Source: Brachionus rotundiformis (lineage: Eukaryota; Rotifera; Eurotatoria; Ploima; Brachionidae). Taken from it: 64,000 nucleotides of DNA. Of this stretch, positions 39,680 through 52,352 are shown one piece after another (position 1 is the stretch's first letter; every line of letters starts with the position of its first letter). The stretch lies in NCBI GenBank assembly GCA_016802295.1, contig JAESIW010000020.1, positions 2,246,120-2,310,119 on the forward strand, given 5' to 3'. Under the pieces are notes generated by a model. That model searched no databases, was not told where the DNA came from, and worked only from the letters and a program-made list of their open reading frames with translations. Position numbers and translations under genes: made by a program.

Positions 39680-41854
39680 ATGTTAGAGGAAGGAGAAATA
39701 GATGAAAATGATTTTGAGTTAGAAGAAAGCTCTGAGTTAAAAATAAACACTGTGTCCAGTCCAGCGAATAGCCAAAAATCACCCTTGTCTCCGGCGGTAT
39801 CTGATCGCTCGGTGAGCTCTAAATCTAGCTTGACCAAAAGAAAACATCGGCATAAATCACACCATAATAAGCGCAAAAAAATTGAGCATGTTGAGGAGCA
39901 AGATGACAGACCAGAGATAAAACCAGAAACAAGTGCACCAATGTCTCTTTTTGATCTATTTAAACAAAGCCAATTTAACAAAGATACAGGCTCATTTTTG
40001 AATCCGATAATTACTGAAAAAGAGAATAATAAGCCAAAGAGTCAACGCAAACCTGGTCCATTGTTGAGTTTGCCTCAGGAATTTCAGGAGACAAAGAGGA
40101 AAACTTTGCTTAGTGAGCCGTCAGAGTCTGAGATGACTGTGACAGTCGAGTCGATTGAGAAAAAGGTAGAGAAAAAGAGAAAATATGCCGAGATTCAGAA
40201 AGAGAGACTGAAAAAAGATGCTGAAAGACAACAAGAGCTAAAAGAGAAGCGAGAGAAAATATTGTGCCAGTTTTTTTTGGCAGGTCGGTGCCAAAAAGGC
40301 GACAAGTGTTCATTTAGTCATCAGGCACCAAAGAAACTAGAACTATGCAAGTTTTATGCGAATGGCTATTGTTCCAAAATGGACAAGTGTTTTTTCATGC
40401 ATTCCGATTTTCCGTGTAAATTTTTCTACCGGGGACAATGCACTCAGGGCGATAAGTGTCGATTTTCGCACGAGCAAATCACAAATCCTCAATTGAAAGA
40501 AGCGTTTGAGAAGTATTTGGTCGAAATAGCTCATGAGACAGTTATAAAGCCGTCTTTGCTGGCAACGCCACACTCTGCTCTCTTGCCTACGCCTGAGCCA
40601 ATGCCTTTGATGAATTTGCCATTGAATACTGATGTGGACGAGAGGGAAGTGACAGAGTCGAGTGGTGACATTGATCTAAGAACTTTGAGTGTGCTGAGCG
40701 AGTTTGATCGCTTAAAAAAAGAACTCATTAGTAAAATAATGACAAATTTGTCCACAATTGACAGCTCAAAGCAAACAGTTATGGCTGAACTATTGGTAAA
40801 ACTTGTAAATACGGACAATGGTGAATTGGCCAAGACATTGAATGTAGATGCGATCAAGTCTTTGTTGGCTAGTTTGGATGATAAAAGTGAACCTGTTGTT
40901 GTGCAAGATGACGTGAAGAGTTATGAGGACAAGATTGACGAAGACGAGAGACTGGATTTGCAGATTGATGATGTAAGAGATAGTGAAGTGGAAGAAATTG
41001 AGGGCAATTGTGGTGAATTTGAATGGAAATTGTATGAAGTAGACGTTGAGCCGTCTATTTTGTGGAACAGTCCACCAAAAGAGAATAATTTTGACCAAGA
41101 TCAAGAATGTGATCCACGAATTAAGCACTATTCGAATAAATCAAATTGTCAAAATTTGGCCAATTTTCATTTGAAAATTCAGCAACAAAATCAAAGACTA
41201 GAAATGTCGCCTGTTTATGGTGAATCAAAACAGCTCATACAATCTTTGTCTCCAGTACAAACAACTAACAATTTGCCTACAACTCCAATCACTCCTAATG
41301 CAAATACAAATGCAAATGCTGTTTCTACTAGTACTAATGGTACCAGTTCAGTGACAAACACTAGTCAAACAAACTTGTCTGGAACGATCAAAACTGCAAG
41401 AGTGGATCCACGACTTGCTGCGCGTAATGCACAGCAATCGTCCTCTCCGCCGCCTTTAGCACAACCACTGTCACAAGCTCAAGATAGCACTAAAATTGAT
41501 CTCTTGAGTCGACCTATTAAGGACCAATCGCTACTCTTCTCTTTGCCTGATATACAATTGCCCAAAGACCTGAAAAATACCTTGCTCAGTTTGAATCAAC
41601 CAAACGTTGATTCAAATCCTGGCCAAGGTGCCAAATTAAGCTTTGAAGATTACAAGAGAAAACTGCAAAAACCGATTTCAACCAGTGGCTCCTCTTTTCC
41701 CAATAGTATTAGTAATTACATGCCCAAGGGTGCTGTTGAAATCGAAAGCGAAACAGTAGAGTCAAAATCCTTGTTACCAAATATACCGTCTTATACAGTG
41801 AATTTACAGGCGCCTCAGTCTTTGCACGAACTGCTCAGAAATATTCAGTCCTAA
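39680..41854 (+). CDS. CCCH zinc-finger protein, ZC3H4/ZC3H6 family (copy 2)
   Basis: A 724-residue intronless paralogue of copy 1 with the same domain order: EEGEIDE motif, basic nuclear signal (KRKHRHKSHHNKRKK), charged helix, three C-X7-C-X5-C-X3-H fingers and DPR motifs. Residues 79-724 equal residues 77-722 of copy 1, while the first 78 differ at many positions and by two residues in length. Codon choices differ in the N-terminal part (for example CTA/TTA and GGT/GGA early on) but not in the rest that I spot-checked. Two intact frames mean both may be expressed, differing only in their N-termini and promoters. Confidence 0.9.
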   Translation: MLEEGEIDENDFELEESSELKINTVSSPANSQKSPLSPAVSDRSVSSKSSLTKRKHRHKSHHNKRKKIEHVEEQDDRPEIKPETSAPMSLFDLFKQSQFNKDTGSFLNPIITEKENNKPKSQRKPGPLLSLPQEFQETKRKTLLSEPSESEMTVTVESIEKKVEKKRKYAEIQKERLKKDAERQQELKEKREKILCQFFLAGRCQKGDKCSFSHQAPKKLELCKFYANGYCSKMDKCFFMHSDFPCKFFYRGQCTQGDKCRFSHEQITNPQLKEAFEKYLVEIAHETVIKPSLLATPHSALLPTPEPMPLMNLPLNTDVDEREVTESSGDIDLRTLSVLSEFDRLKKELISKIMTNLSTIDSSKQTVMAELLVKLVNTDNGELAKTLNVDAIKSLLASLDDKSEPVVVQDDVKSYEDKIDEDERLDLQIDDVRDSEVEEIEGNCGEFEWKLYEVDVEPSILWNSPPKENNFDQDQECDPRIKHYSNKSNCQNLANFHLKIQQQNQRLEMSPVYGESKQLIQSLSPVQTTNNLPTTPITPNANTNANAVSTSTNGTSSVTNTSQTNLSGTIKTARVDPRLAARNAQQSSSPPPLAQPLSQAQDSTKIDLLSRPIKDQSLLFSLPDIQLPKDLKNTLLSLNQPNVDSNPGQGAKLSFEDYKRKLQKPISTSGSSFPNSISNYMPKGAVEIESETVESKSLLPNIPSYTVNLQAPQSLHELLRNIQS

Positions 41855-42143
41855 GCCTTTTTTGGTCCGTGTAAATTACGATTTTCATTTCCCTGTAAAA
41901 ATACGCTCCACAAAGTCTATCGATGTTTTACGACTTTTTTTTTTGTTTTGTTTTATTTTGTTCCATTCAAGTGCTTGATGAACACTTGGCTTATTTTGTG
42001 TGAGATAATTCTATTTTTATTCATTATGTTTAAATAATTACTTCACTTTAAAATGTTTACTTTTTAAATTATATTGTAATTTTAAAAAACAAGGAATTTT
42101 TATTTAAAAAAGCAAAAATAATTATTTGAAATTCAAAAATAAA
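39914..42143 (+). repeat. Right arm of large inverted repeat
   Basis: Partner of 33751-35979. The arm begins at GAGATAAAACCAG inside codon 78-79 of copy 2 and ends at CAAAAATAAA in the 3' flank; outside these points the sequences are unrelated or clearly diverged. The spacer between arms is 3934 bp. Confidence 0.9.
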
Positions 42144-45100
42144 ATTTTCACATTACATATCTTTAGTTTTGATAATTTCCTTTAAAAAAATTATATTCAA
42201 TTTTACATTTAAATTTGTGAATATTTGACATCTATCTCTGATTTTTATCGAAATTTTTCGATTTCGCTCTCAATCAATTTTTTTTGAGATTATTAAAATT
42301 AAATTTAAAAAAAAATCTTGTTTTAAAATCATGATTTTTTTAAATAAAAATTTAATAAAATTTTTATCATTATTAGATTTTATTCATTATAAATTTTTTT
42401 CTGAATAAAAGACTTTAAGTGATTAGATAACTAAATCATATAAATTTTTAGATAAATTCTTAACAATATACTTTGAAAACTCTACTCTAGGTATTTAAGT
42501 TGTATCTAATTGCATTATTTGCCATGTATTCAGCTAGGCTGATAAAAATTCTCTCAAGAAAAATTTGCATTTTAACTCTTTTAACCAATTTTTGCGTTAA
42601 TACGCCATTTATATTATTATATTATTCATTCATGTAATTAATTGAATAAAAATTCAAATTTTCAACACCATTTATTGTTCGACAATCTGTTTTGGCAAGC
42701 TTTTCCGCAAGGACAAGATATTTTTAGAAAAAACCAATCAAGCTTGAGTAACGAAAAGAATATGAATTTACTAACATTTTATACTTTTGAAATTTTAAAA
42801 TTGTTATAAAATTTGTTATAATATTATTTTTTACTCACCTTGAGAATTCATAGCAATTTTTTTGTTAAAGAGCTACATCAAAATCTGGAATTATCAATTA
42901 TGAGTTTAATTTTATTCTATGTCTTTTAAGTTTTCTAGTTTGAATGTAACCGCTTAATAAAAATTTAAAAAAAAAATTTTTCTAGTTGCTTATCTAGACT
43001 TATAAATCTAGTTAGCCTAAAAAAATTACATATAATGAGTAATACTGAATTTACTTAGATCTTTTTTTCCAATTGATTTTTTTAAATTAAAATTTAAGAT
43101 TCTGAATATAAGATTTTTGAAAATCAATGTTGATTAACTAATTAAATTCATTACGAAAATTAAATAAATATTCCAAAATGAAAATATAACCTTTCTATTT
43201 TAATTAGCATCGGGTTTTTGAATAAGTTATAGATTGTTCATAATAGATTGTTAAGAAAATAAATAAGAAATTAAGCTAATCGTTTTAGTTCAAATTGTTT
43301 GACTCGTTTTTAATTAATTACAATTAGAATTAAATCAATAAAAATTTCAGGTCTGTATTTCATAAAAATGTTCTTATTTTCAATTTTTATTTTCACAAAT
43401 ATAACTTAATCACTTGGGAAAATTTTCTTAGAAAATAAAATTTAATCTAATTAGCTAAATTTAATTTTATACAAGTCAAAAAATGACGAACTAAAATCGA
43501 AAATATTCTTTTAAGTTTCATATACTATGTTTATCAAGAATAATATTTTATTTATTTAACCAAATTATAATCATTTAATTTAACAGGATGCTTTTTTTGT
43601 TAAAAAAAACCGACTGAAAAATAGATTTAAAAGACTTCTTATTTCTTATATGGATTCTAACTAATATGGACATTTTTTTAATTTTAAATCGATATCAAAA
43701 CAACAAAATTAGTTTAAGAATTGTATTTGGAATAATTTATCATTAAATATGATCATTCTCTAGTCTTAAAATATCAAACTTGAGCTAGATTCAAAATGAT
43801 AAGTTTATTTTCCATCATAAAGACTCAAAATCGATTAGTTATTTTGTTATCAAATATATGGCAAAATTTGAATAAAGTGGTATTATTTAGTTATTAAATA
43901 TTTATTTCCTTAATTTGAGATTCGATAAAAAGTAACAAATTGTATGAACGTATTTTTTTAATGATTAAATATTTTAATTCTATCAGTCTTTATAAAACTT
44001 TTTAAAAAAATTCTAAAATCTAATCAATAATAAATAGAGTGAAAATAATATTCCAAGAGCTTTTTTATTCGATTTGTAAAAAAATAATTCTAGGAAATTA
44101 AATATTTGAATTAAATATTAGATATGTTTTTATAATAATTCAATCAAGCTTAATTTAGTGATGTCAAATAAAATTTAAGATTTAAAATAAAAATATTTAA
44201 ATTTTTTAATTCAATTTCAAAATAAGGTATCTAATTTTCTCTAACATTTTCAAAAGCGACTTGGAAACAATCTATTAAAATCTTGTTCTAATTTTGTTGA
44301 TTGAATTCTCTCATATTTAATTTAAAAATCTGGTTATGGCAAAACAATTTTAAAAATAGAAAGCTGAACTAAACAAAATATTGTATCACTTTTTATGCTC
44401 ATATTATCGTTTTGAAACTTAATTTTAGAGCATAGCTTTTGATACAAAACAAGCATACAAAGCTCTAAAGGTGGCATTTATTTTGATAAACTAAGTTATG
44501 TTTCGGTTCTCGATTTCAATTTTTCATTTTTTTAAAGGTAATCATAATCAAATATAAATGAAATAAAATAAAATTTAGCTTGGTTGTCTTTTCAACCATT
44601 AATAATCATATTAATAATCTTCATAATCTAAATATTTGGAAATTTTACGATCATTTAAAATTTAAACATTTACTTTGAGAGAATTTATTGCGGTTTTACT
44701 TTAGCTAAGTTTGGTATCAAAAAACCACCATCAACCCTTCAGCGTTATACAGCGATAATTTAGATAAATTTTAAGCTAAGATTCTAAAAGTAATATAAGA
44801 AGATTGAAAAAGTGAATGTTTTCAAAAAGCTAATTTAAAATATTTTTTAAAACAAGAAATTGAGAAATTTTGATTTGTGTCAAAAGGGATTTAAAGTTAG
44901 TATCAGTTTGAGATTATTTCTGTAATAGGCCGATAAATATGAATGTTCTAATTTTTTATATTGATTTTGTTCTCTCCAGCGACTAATTTTTGTTTTAAAT
45001 TGCCTGAATATTTCTTTAATTTGAAAAAAAAAATTAGAAATATGAATGTTAAGACACAACAGCGGCATTTAGCCTTTTTGAAATTTTTACAATAATCAAT

Positions 45101-45592
45101 AAGAGCATTCGGTCAGATTTTTATTGACAATGAAAATGAATTGATAGAAAAACTTGTTTTTAAAATAAAATCAATTTCTATTATTAAATATAAATAAAAA
45201 AGAATGGCTTTTAATTTTAGAGCAATGAACCAAGGGATAAAATGTATCAAAAAGCTTTTATTCTTCTAAAGCTAATAAATTTATTTTTATTTTTAAATTA
45301 AAATAAAAAATTTATTCAATTGAACCAAGATCCACTACTAGTCTCTAAATCGATTTTTCATTACTCTTTTTCTTTTCCGGCCTTTGTTCATCTTAGAATA
45401 AAAAAAGCAACAAAAAGTATTAATTTTCTTTTAGTATCAAAAATAAAACTATCTTTAATTTTATTCGAAATTTCATGTTTTATTAATATATTTAGTTAAA
45501 TATATTTATAGAAAATTAGCAAAATCAAAGCGTAAAAAATATAAGTTGAATTTTTGCTCGTCAAATCCAAGTCTCATGTTCTATCAAGAAAA
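42144..45592. other. Long intergenic region
   Basis: About 3.4 kb, AT-rich, no gene or structured repeat supported. Confidence 0.5.
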
Positions 45593-48500
45593 ATGAAATA
45601 TCAACTCATATATTTTATATTGGTAAATAAATAAGTTTTGAATTGCCAAAATCAGTAGTTAATTTTGAATTAATTTTAGTTGATAATTTTTCCATCAAAC
45701 ACTCTCAATGAGACATATCATTATCACTCTCGAGTGGATAACATGACACTTTGTATAAAGCCTCATTTAGTCAAAATTGGACCTGAAGAACAAAATTTAC
45801 TAATAAAAAAAGAGCTAAAAAAATGTATTTCCAAGATGACTGGTTTTAACGAAGGTAAATTATTGTAAAAATTTAAGACTTTTATAAATTAATTTGAATT
45901 TAAGATCCTGAAAAATGTCCAATTAAGTGGGACACAGTCATGTGTTGGCCAGAAACAAATGTCAATGATACTGTTGAACTACCGTGTGCCAACTATGTGA
46001 ATAAATTTAACAAAAAACGTAATAAAATTTTTATTATACTGTCTAATTTTTTCTTATAAAAGGTAATTTTTTAACTAGATAAGGCTTCTATTCATTGTAT
46101 ATATAACTACACCTTAAAAAGAGCCGAATGGAGTAAGACAAATTATTCCAAGTGTTTAACTTATGAAGATAGTGACTTTTGCAACACCACAACGTGCAGT
46201 TTAGAGGTAAATACATATTTGATAAATAAAAACAAAAATAATAATTTTGTTTTATCAAATTAGTATTTTTTTTAAATTTTGGAATCAATTTGACATGTTC
46301 GAATTAAATTTAAAAAAACAAAACTACATTATGAATTTTTTATCATATTTACTTTTTTATACCTGATTTTCGTAACCATTTATAAAAATAATTTTCTACT
46401 TAATAATCAATCAATTTTTAATACAGTGTAACCTCGGTCTTATGAACTCCGGTTGTAACATAACAACCATTTCATTTCAAGATCGAGTTTATGAAGTCGC
46501 TTCATTAAAAAAAATCAGGATATAGTAAAATTTTTTTTAACAAAATTAAACAAAACGATTATCTATTTTAATTTAAACTGGATACTAATTGAATTTTAGT
46601 TTATTTTGAATATAATTGTATTTTATATCAAAAACTATTTTTTCAAACTTTCTGAGACAAAGAAGAAAATTTAACATTTTTTTAGAGGAAATAAAAAAAT
46701 TTAAGATATTCTTTAAAAATTAAAAATTGTAGATATTAATTTTTTTTTAAGAAACACATACAATTGATATTAATTACACGTATATTCGGAAACACAGTAT
46801 CATTGATTACATTAATTTTATCCATTATCATTCTCTTAAGACCGTAAAAATTAAATGATTTTTTTAATGTAAATTTTAAAGATGAAATTTAAGAAAGCTC
46901 AGATGTCCAAGAAATTATGTTCATATTAATTTATTTATTGCATACTTGGTTCGAACTTTCATGACAACACTAAGTGAATTGGCAACCAGATCAGATCCTC
47001 ATTCAAAGCGAAAGCTTATCCTGACTGATTCGTATCATGATGATGACCAAGATGTGAGTATTTTATTATTAGATAACTGTCTTTAACCTAAATTAATCGA
47101 CACATATTAGATGTTTTTCTGCCGTTCTATAGTGAGCATTTTTCGATATTCAAGTTCAACTTATCATATGGCAATTTTGACCGAGGCAGTTTATTTGGTT
47201 CTTTTGCTCAAATTTCCATACTATAATGAATTGAGAGGATCAAAATTCTGTATTATAATCACTTGGAGTAATTTTTTATTTAATAAAAAATTAATTGAAA
47301 ATTAATAATTTTATAAAAATAGTTTTGCCTATTTTGTGGGTAATTCCATGGATGATTGTGCGACTTTTAAGGCACAATTATTGGTAAATTTATTTTTTAG
47401 ACAAAAAAATTACTTATTCTATAATTTGTGGTTTAAGGTGTTGGCAAAGTGAATCTCATTACAATTTAATTTTGAAAATTCCGCAAACATTTATCTATCT
47501 TATTAATGGCATTTGCGCATTTTATATCATTAAGATATTGTACTCAAAAATATTGAAAAAAAATATGACTCGTGAAAAAATCTTAAAATACCGGCAAGTT
47601 TAAATTTTTATTGAAAAATATCCCAAATTTATTTTTTATATTTCTTTGTTAAACAAATAAAAAGGGTGATTAGATTTTTCAAGGAATCAATTTATTTTAA
47701 AATTTTAAAGCCTAGTTAAAATTTTATATTTGAATATTTATCATTTGTAAATTAAAATATGTTTTTACCCTAAATGTCAATTTAAAATAGAAAAATTAAG
47801 TTAATGAGGTCTTGATGAAGTTCTGTAACTTTTAATTGAAAATTTTTTTTAAAAACAAATGCATCATAATGATTTTTAATTTAAGTCGATTGGCACAATC
47901 AATCTTAATTATAATACCAATATTTGGTCTTCATTTTATCTTTTTTGCGTGGATACCATATATTGGTCTTTTTGACTTTCAAATAAGTCCCTGCTTCGAG
48001 GTTTTACTAATCGCTACAGAAAATATTTTCAACTCATTTCAGGTAAATTAATAAAAATATAAATTTGAATATGTTAAAAATGATAAAATTTTTATTTTTT
48101 AAAAAGGGCTTGGTAGTATCAGTGGCATGCTGCTTTATTCATAGAGAAGTTCGCATCGAGCTGATCATATTCATGCATCAAATTTTAGGCAAAATTAAAT
48201 GCCTCAAATGCTTGGTCTTTCTGGATTCGGACTACATACGGCACTTGAGGTATACCCAAGGTAGAGGCGCCGCTAATGAACCTTGCTCGCCAAATTTAGC
48301 CACAGATAAATACAAAAACAAACAGCTTTCTCCAAACCATATTGACGAAAACAATCCGATGCTTACTCCAATGTCAGCTAAGAAATTAAAAAATTGTGAA
48401 AGTATTGAAGAGGAATATTTCGAGAAAAGAAAATCAATAATTGCATCACAATCAATTTTATCTGTAAAACGCCATTCAACATGGTGCTTTTGTCTCTTTG

Positions 48501-48766
48501 GAGAGCAAAAAAACGACTTTTTTACCGATACTAGACGAAAATCGAGCAATCGGTTCATGCGCGGTTCTTCGGCCATTCTTAACCGCGACAAAATTGGAAG
48601 AAACAAGAGTTTGAATATGTCAAGACCACCCTCTATTTTGACCCATGCGGATGACAGTTTTTCCACACTCAAAAATCTGTCTTCAATCCAAGAGGTTAAT
48701 TTGGAAAACAAAAGCTCAGAAAGCAAACTAAGCCAGGTCATATTCCATACAGGCGAAAAAATGTAG
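45593..48766 (+). CDS. Class B (secretin-family) GPCR, copy 1
   Basis: Eleven exons give 629 codons with consistent phases: 45593-45622, 45680-45854, 45905-46018, 46079-46206, 46752-46843, 46894-47053, 47111-47267, 47323-47383, 47438-47593, 47886-48042, 48107-48766. Exon 1 (MKYQLIYFIL) plus the start of exon 2 is a signal peptide. Exons 2-4 form the hormone-receptor domain (KWDTVMCWPET, ELPCANYVNKF, HC...WSKTNYSKC). TM1 is in exon 5, TM2 has the hallmark LRCPRNYVHINLF, extracellular loop 2 starts CWQSES, and TM7 reads GLVVSVACCFIHREV. The tail is about 180 residues and serine-rich. The family binds peptide hormones and signals mainly through Gs; calcitonin/DH31/PDF-type ligands are possible but not shown. 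The intron after exon 9 starts GC. Confidence 0.88.
46424..46480 (+). mobile_element. Pogo/Tigger-like terminal repeat in a GPCR intron
   Basis: CAGTGTAACCTCGGTCTTAT followed by GAACTCCGGTTGTAACATAA resembles the CAGT..AACCTC..TATAACGAAC ends of pogo/Tigger elements and follows a TA. It sits in the 545-bp intron between the ectodomain and TM1 exons. No partner end is identified, so only a remnant is claimed. Confidence 0.35.
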
Positions 48767-51700
48767 CGAAATATCATAAATTTTTACCTTTGAAAAAAAA
48801 TTAAAATATTGCCGCGTCTATTTATGTATATAATAAAAAACATTTGAATAATAGACCATCTAACCAACGCAAATGTTCAATTGTACTGTAGGAAAATTTT
48901 TGTCGAATGATAAATGATATTTAAGAATTTTACATTTCTAGTAAAACGCTTGTAAATTAATTTTTTTCTTGAAAGCATTAAATATTTTTGATAACTATTT
49001 TTAGAAAATTATACTTGTTTACAATATAAACATTTTTAGGATATTTATAAAAATAAAATTTATAAACTTTTAGCTTTAATTATCATAGATTTAATTATGA
49101 AAAAACCAAGCAATATTTATTTTTTATGATTTTTAAAATTACCAAATTTTAGACTGTTTAAAAAAAAATTATTCTATATACCTATTTTTAGTATACCATG
49201 TCGTATTTGGCACAAAATAAACAATCATTAAATCCTAATTTAGCGCCTTTTGAAGCAATATTTTTTCTTCCGAATTCAATTTAAATTTAATTAATTTGAA
49301 GTATGCTTTAGTAAAAAATCTAAATTTATTTTAAAATTCTATAAAAAAAATAATATTGGTTCTGCTCAATTATAGAAACAGATAATGATGAATTTTTTTA
49401 ACATTCTTCTATAATTATTTATTACAAATATATCATCTTTTTTAAAAGCAATAACACTAGGAAAATTTTGTATAGAAAGCCCGAAAACTTGTATTAAACA
49501 AAATATTTATTTATTTTGCCTGATGAAGAGCTGATCTTGCCTTAATAAAGTCTGTGTGATGCTTCGAATTAAAATACTTTGAAAGTTCTATTTAATTGAA
49601 GCTAAATTTCATAGACAGATTTAAAAATAGAAATAATCCATTTAGTTACAGAGTTCTTTTACATCAAAACTTTTGATGAAATCATCAGTTTTAATTAATT
49701 ATTAGAAGCGTTTATTTCTTCGTCAATATTTAAAAAAAATTGGTCAATTGACTAACCTAAAAAAAAGCATATAGATATATTAAGTATATGAATCAAAAAA
49801 TATTCTATTTAACTTTTTTATTACAGTTCAAAAATTTAATCCGGAAAGTTTTATGAGTTTCAGAGCAATATTTTTAACCAGTTCAAACATTTTCATGAAA
49901 GCTATAAAGGTTTTAAACTATAAATATACTAAATTAACTCCGAGAAACCCTAAAATGACTGAAATTCTTATTTAGTTTCCAAGGTAATAGACTTGAGTGC
50001 TAGCTGCAAATATTTACCAGGACCAGAATTCTTAATACTGATAATTGTCAATTAAAATACCATTAAAATACCGAAATATTTAACATTTAACCCTCTAGGA
50101 CTTGATACCATAAGTTTAAAGACTTTTAAAGCGACAATATTAAATCTTGTCCACTTTTTTCTTTCCTTTATTCCATTTAAAATTTTGCAACAGGGAAAAC
50201 TAAGTTATTTGAATTCTAAATATCAAGTAACGTCAGATTTGATAGATTAACAGAAAAACATTTTTTAAATTAATATTTTGCCTGCTAGGAATTTTTGGTA
50301 TTTTCGATGAAAATTGTGCAATCTAAGACTAAACATACACCTGAGAATAAATAAGACTTTTGATTCTATTATTAAAGCTAGAAATATTAGGCTATTAAAT
50401 TTTAAGCTATTCTAATTGTAGATAAAGAGATTTTTTTTACAGGAAACCCTCAGGCTACTCAAATTAATTGCGATTTTGAATAAAAAAAGTTTTGGTCTTA
50501 ACTTGTTAACTTGTTTTTAGTAAATATTTAAAAATAGGATAAAAATGAGAAAAATACCAAAATACCAAAATTTAAGGAATTAATAATTGAGATTTGTATT
50601 TAATATAAAATATCATTTAGATTTAATTTAGTAGGCTAAAAGGTTGATTTACAATTTTTTTGAATCAGTTTAGCTTTTAAAATTGTAGGCTTATTTGAGA
50701 AAAAGATAGAATTGTGTAAAATTGTTTATTCTTAACTTAAATATATTAATACATTTAAAAAAATTATTTTTTTTAGTGAGTTAATTTGTAATGTCGTACC
50801 TTTATGTTGATAAATATTAGATCTCCAAATAAGAGAAATTTTAAATTTCAAAGGTAAGGAAGTTGTCATTTCGAATAATTTGTCTCACGGGTGAGGGTGA
50901 ACAGCAAAATGTGATGAAAGCTGAAATATCTTGACTAATTAAAATATTTTATTTTTTATAATAAAACATCTTGAATAAACATTAATTTAAAATTTCTAAA
51001 AATATAGTCTTGAATAAACTTTTTGTTTCTACCATTCTTAATGTAATTTAGCATATAATAAAAATAAAAAAAATCGTTTAGAAAAAAAATTGCGGAATGA
51101 ATATTTTCCAATTCAAAATTAATAATAACACAACAGTTTTTAATTAAATTCAGCTTTTTGATTCAAAATTTACCAAGATAATTGCACCAGCCTTGAGTAA
51201 ATAGACAGATAAAAACGCTATCTTGGATTTCATTTAATAAATTAGCTACTAGAATGGTTTCTGAAATTATTTACTCAATAATTTCGTTAATCACTAATAT
51301 ACAGAATAAGGAATATATTTTTCTTAACAAGTTTATTTAGATTCTATTAAATTTTCTTTTTTGTTTTAGATTTTTGTTGGTAAACAAATCAAAAATCGAT
51401 AAAATTTGTTATCTACATTCAAAAAAATGTTTCCTTTTATTCCAACTTCCTTTTAGCTTTAGTAACAAAACTAAATAAGTATATCTATTTTAAAAAAGTA
51501 ATTAAATTATATTTTTTAAAATACAAAAACATCACTGATACAAACATTAACAAAGTAATTCACTATTAATTTTTCAATGATCAATTAAATGTGAATATCT
51601 ATTTTTTTAAATATTGATTTCAAATTTTTATAAAATTAGGTACATATCGCGTTAATTCTAAATAACAGGCTACATGTGTCGGGTTAATGCATACATTTGG

Positions 51701-52352
51701 AAAAAGAATTAAATTTTACTTAACCAAATAAATTCTTTTATTTGGCATAAGATCAATTTTTAAATTAAATTATATCAAATGAAAATGAAAATGGTATAAA
51801 GCTTTGAAATATACTCTTCATACACAAATATTAAATTACTTTTCGAAGTAATATTTTGCGCATTTTATCTAAAAGTATTAGAAGCATTATTTTTTAAAAT
51901 ATTTGAAGAACCATGTTCATTTTGGTCGTTATCAAATTGGTCATTAAAGGCATTTTATGTAAATTTTAGGCAAATAATTGTTTTAAATTTTATTCTATAG
52001 TTGAGTGATTTTAATAAAACCTTTAAAATTCAGCAATTTGAAATATAATTAACAACTCAAAATAGTTTCATAAGTTAATCATTCTAGAAAAAGCTTTTTT
52101 TTTTCCCATTCATTGTGGATCACCTTCGAATTCCAATTTAAATGAAACTTTTAATTGAATTTTTTTTGTCTAAATTAAAACATGTTTATTTTTTTTAATT
52201 AGAAATTTTGAAAAACGTTTCTTAAATTTAAACCAAATGAAGACAAATCTTTAGAGCGATTCACATATCCAAAAAATAAAATTGGATTTATAGTAAGTTA
52301 AAAGGACGTAATCTGTTTTAATTAAACAATTGTTTTACCAAGGTGTTCAAAA
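48767..52352. other. Long intergenic region between the tandem receptors
   Basis: About 3.6 kb, AT-rich, no supported gene or repeat. Confidence 0.5.

Noticed and set aside
39478..39981. 167-codon minus-strand frame overlapping the start of CCCH copy 2
   Set aside because: Antisense shadow of the coding sequence with low-complexity extension; no domain.
44880..45068. 62-codon minus-strand frame
   Set aside because: Random composition in AT-rich intergenic DNA, no domain or splice context.
48232..48777. 181-codon minus-strand frame
   Set aside because: Antisense shadow of the cytoplasmic-tail exon of the first class B receptor.
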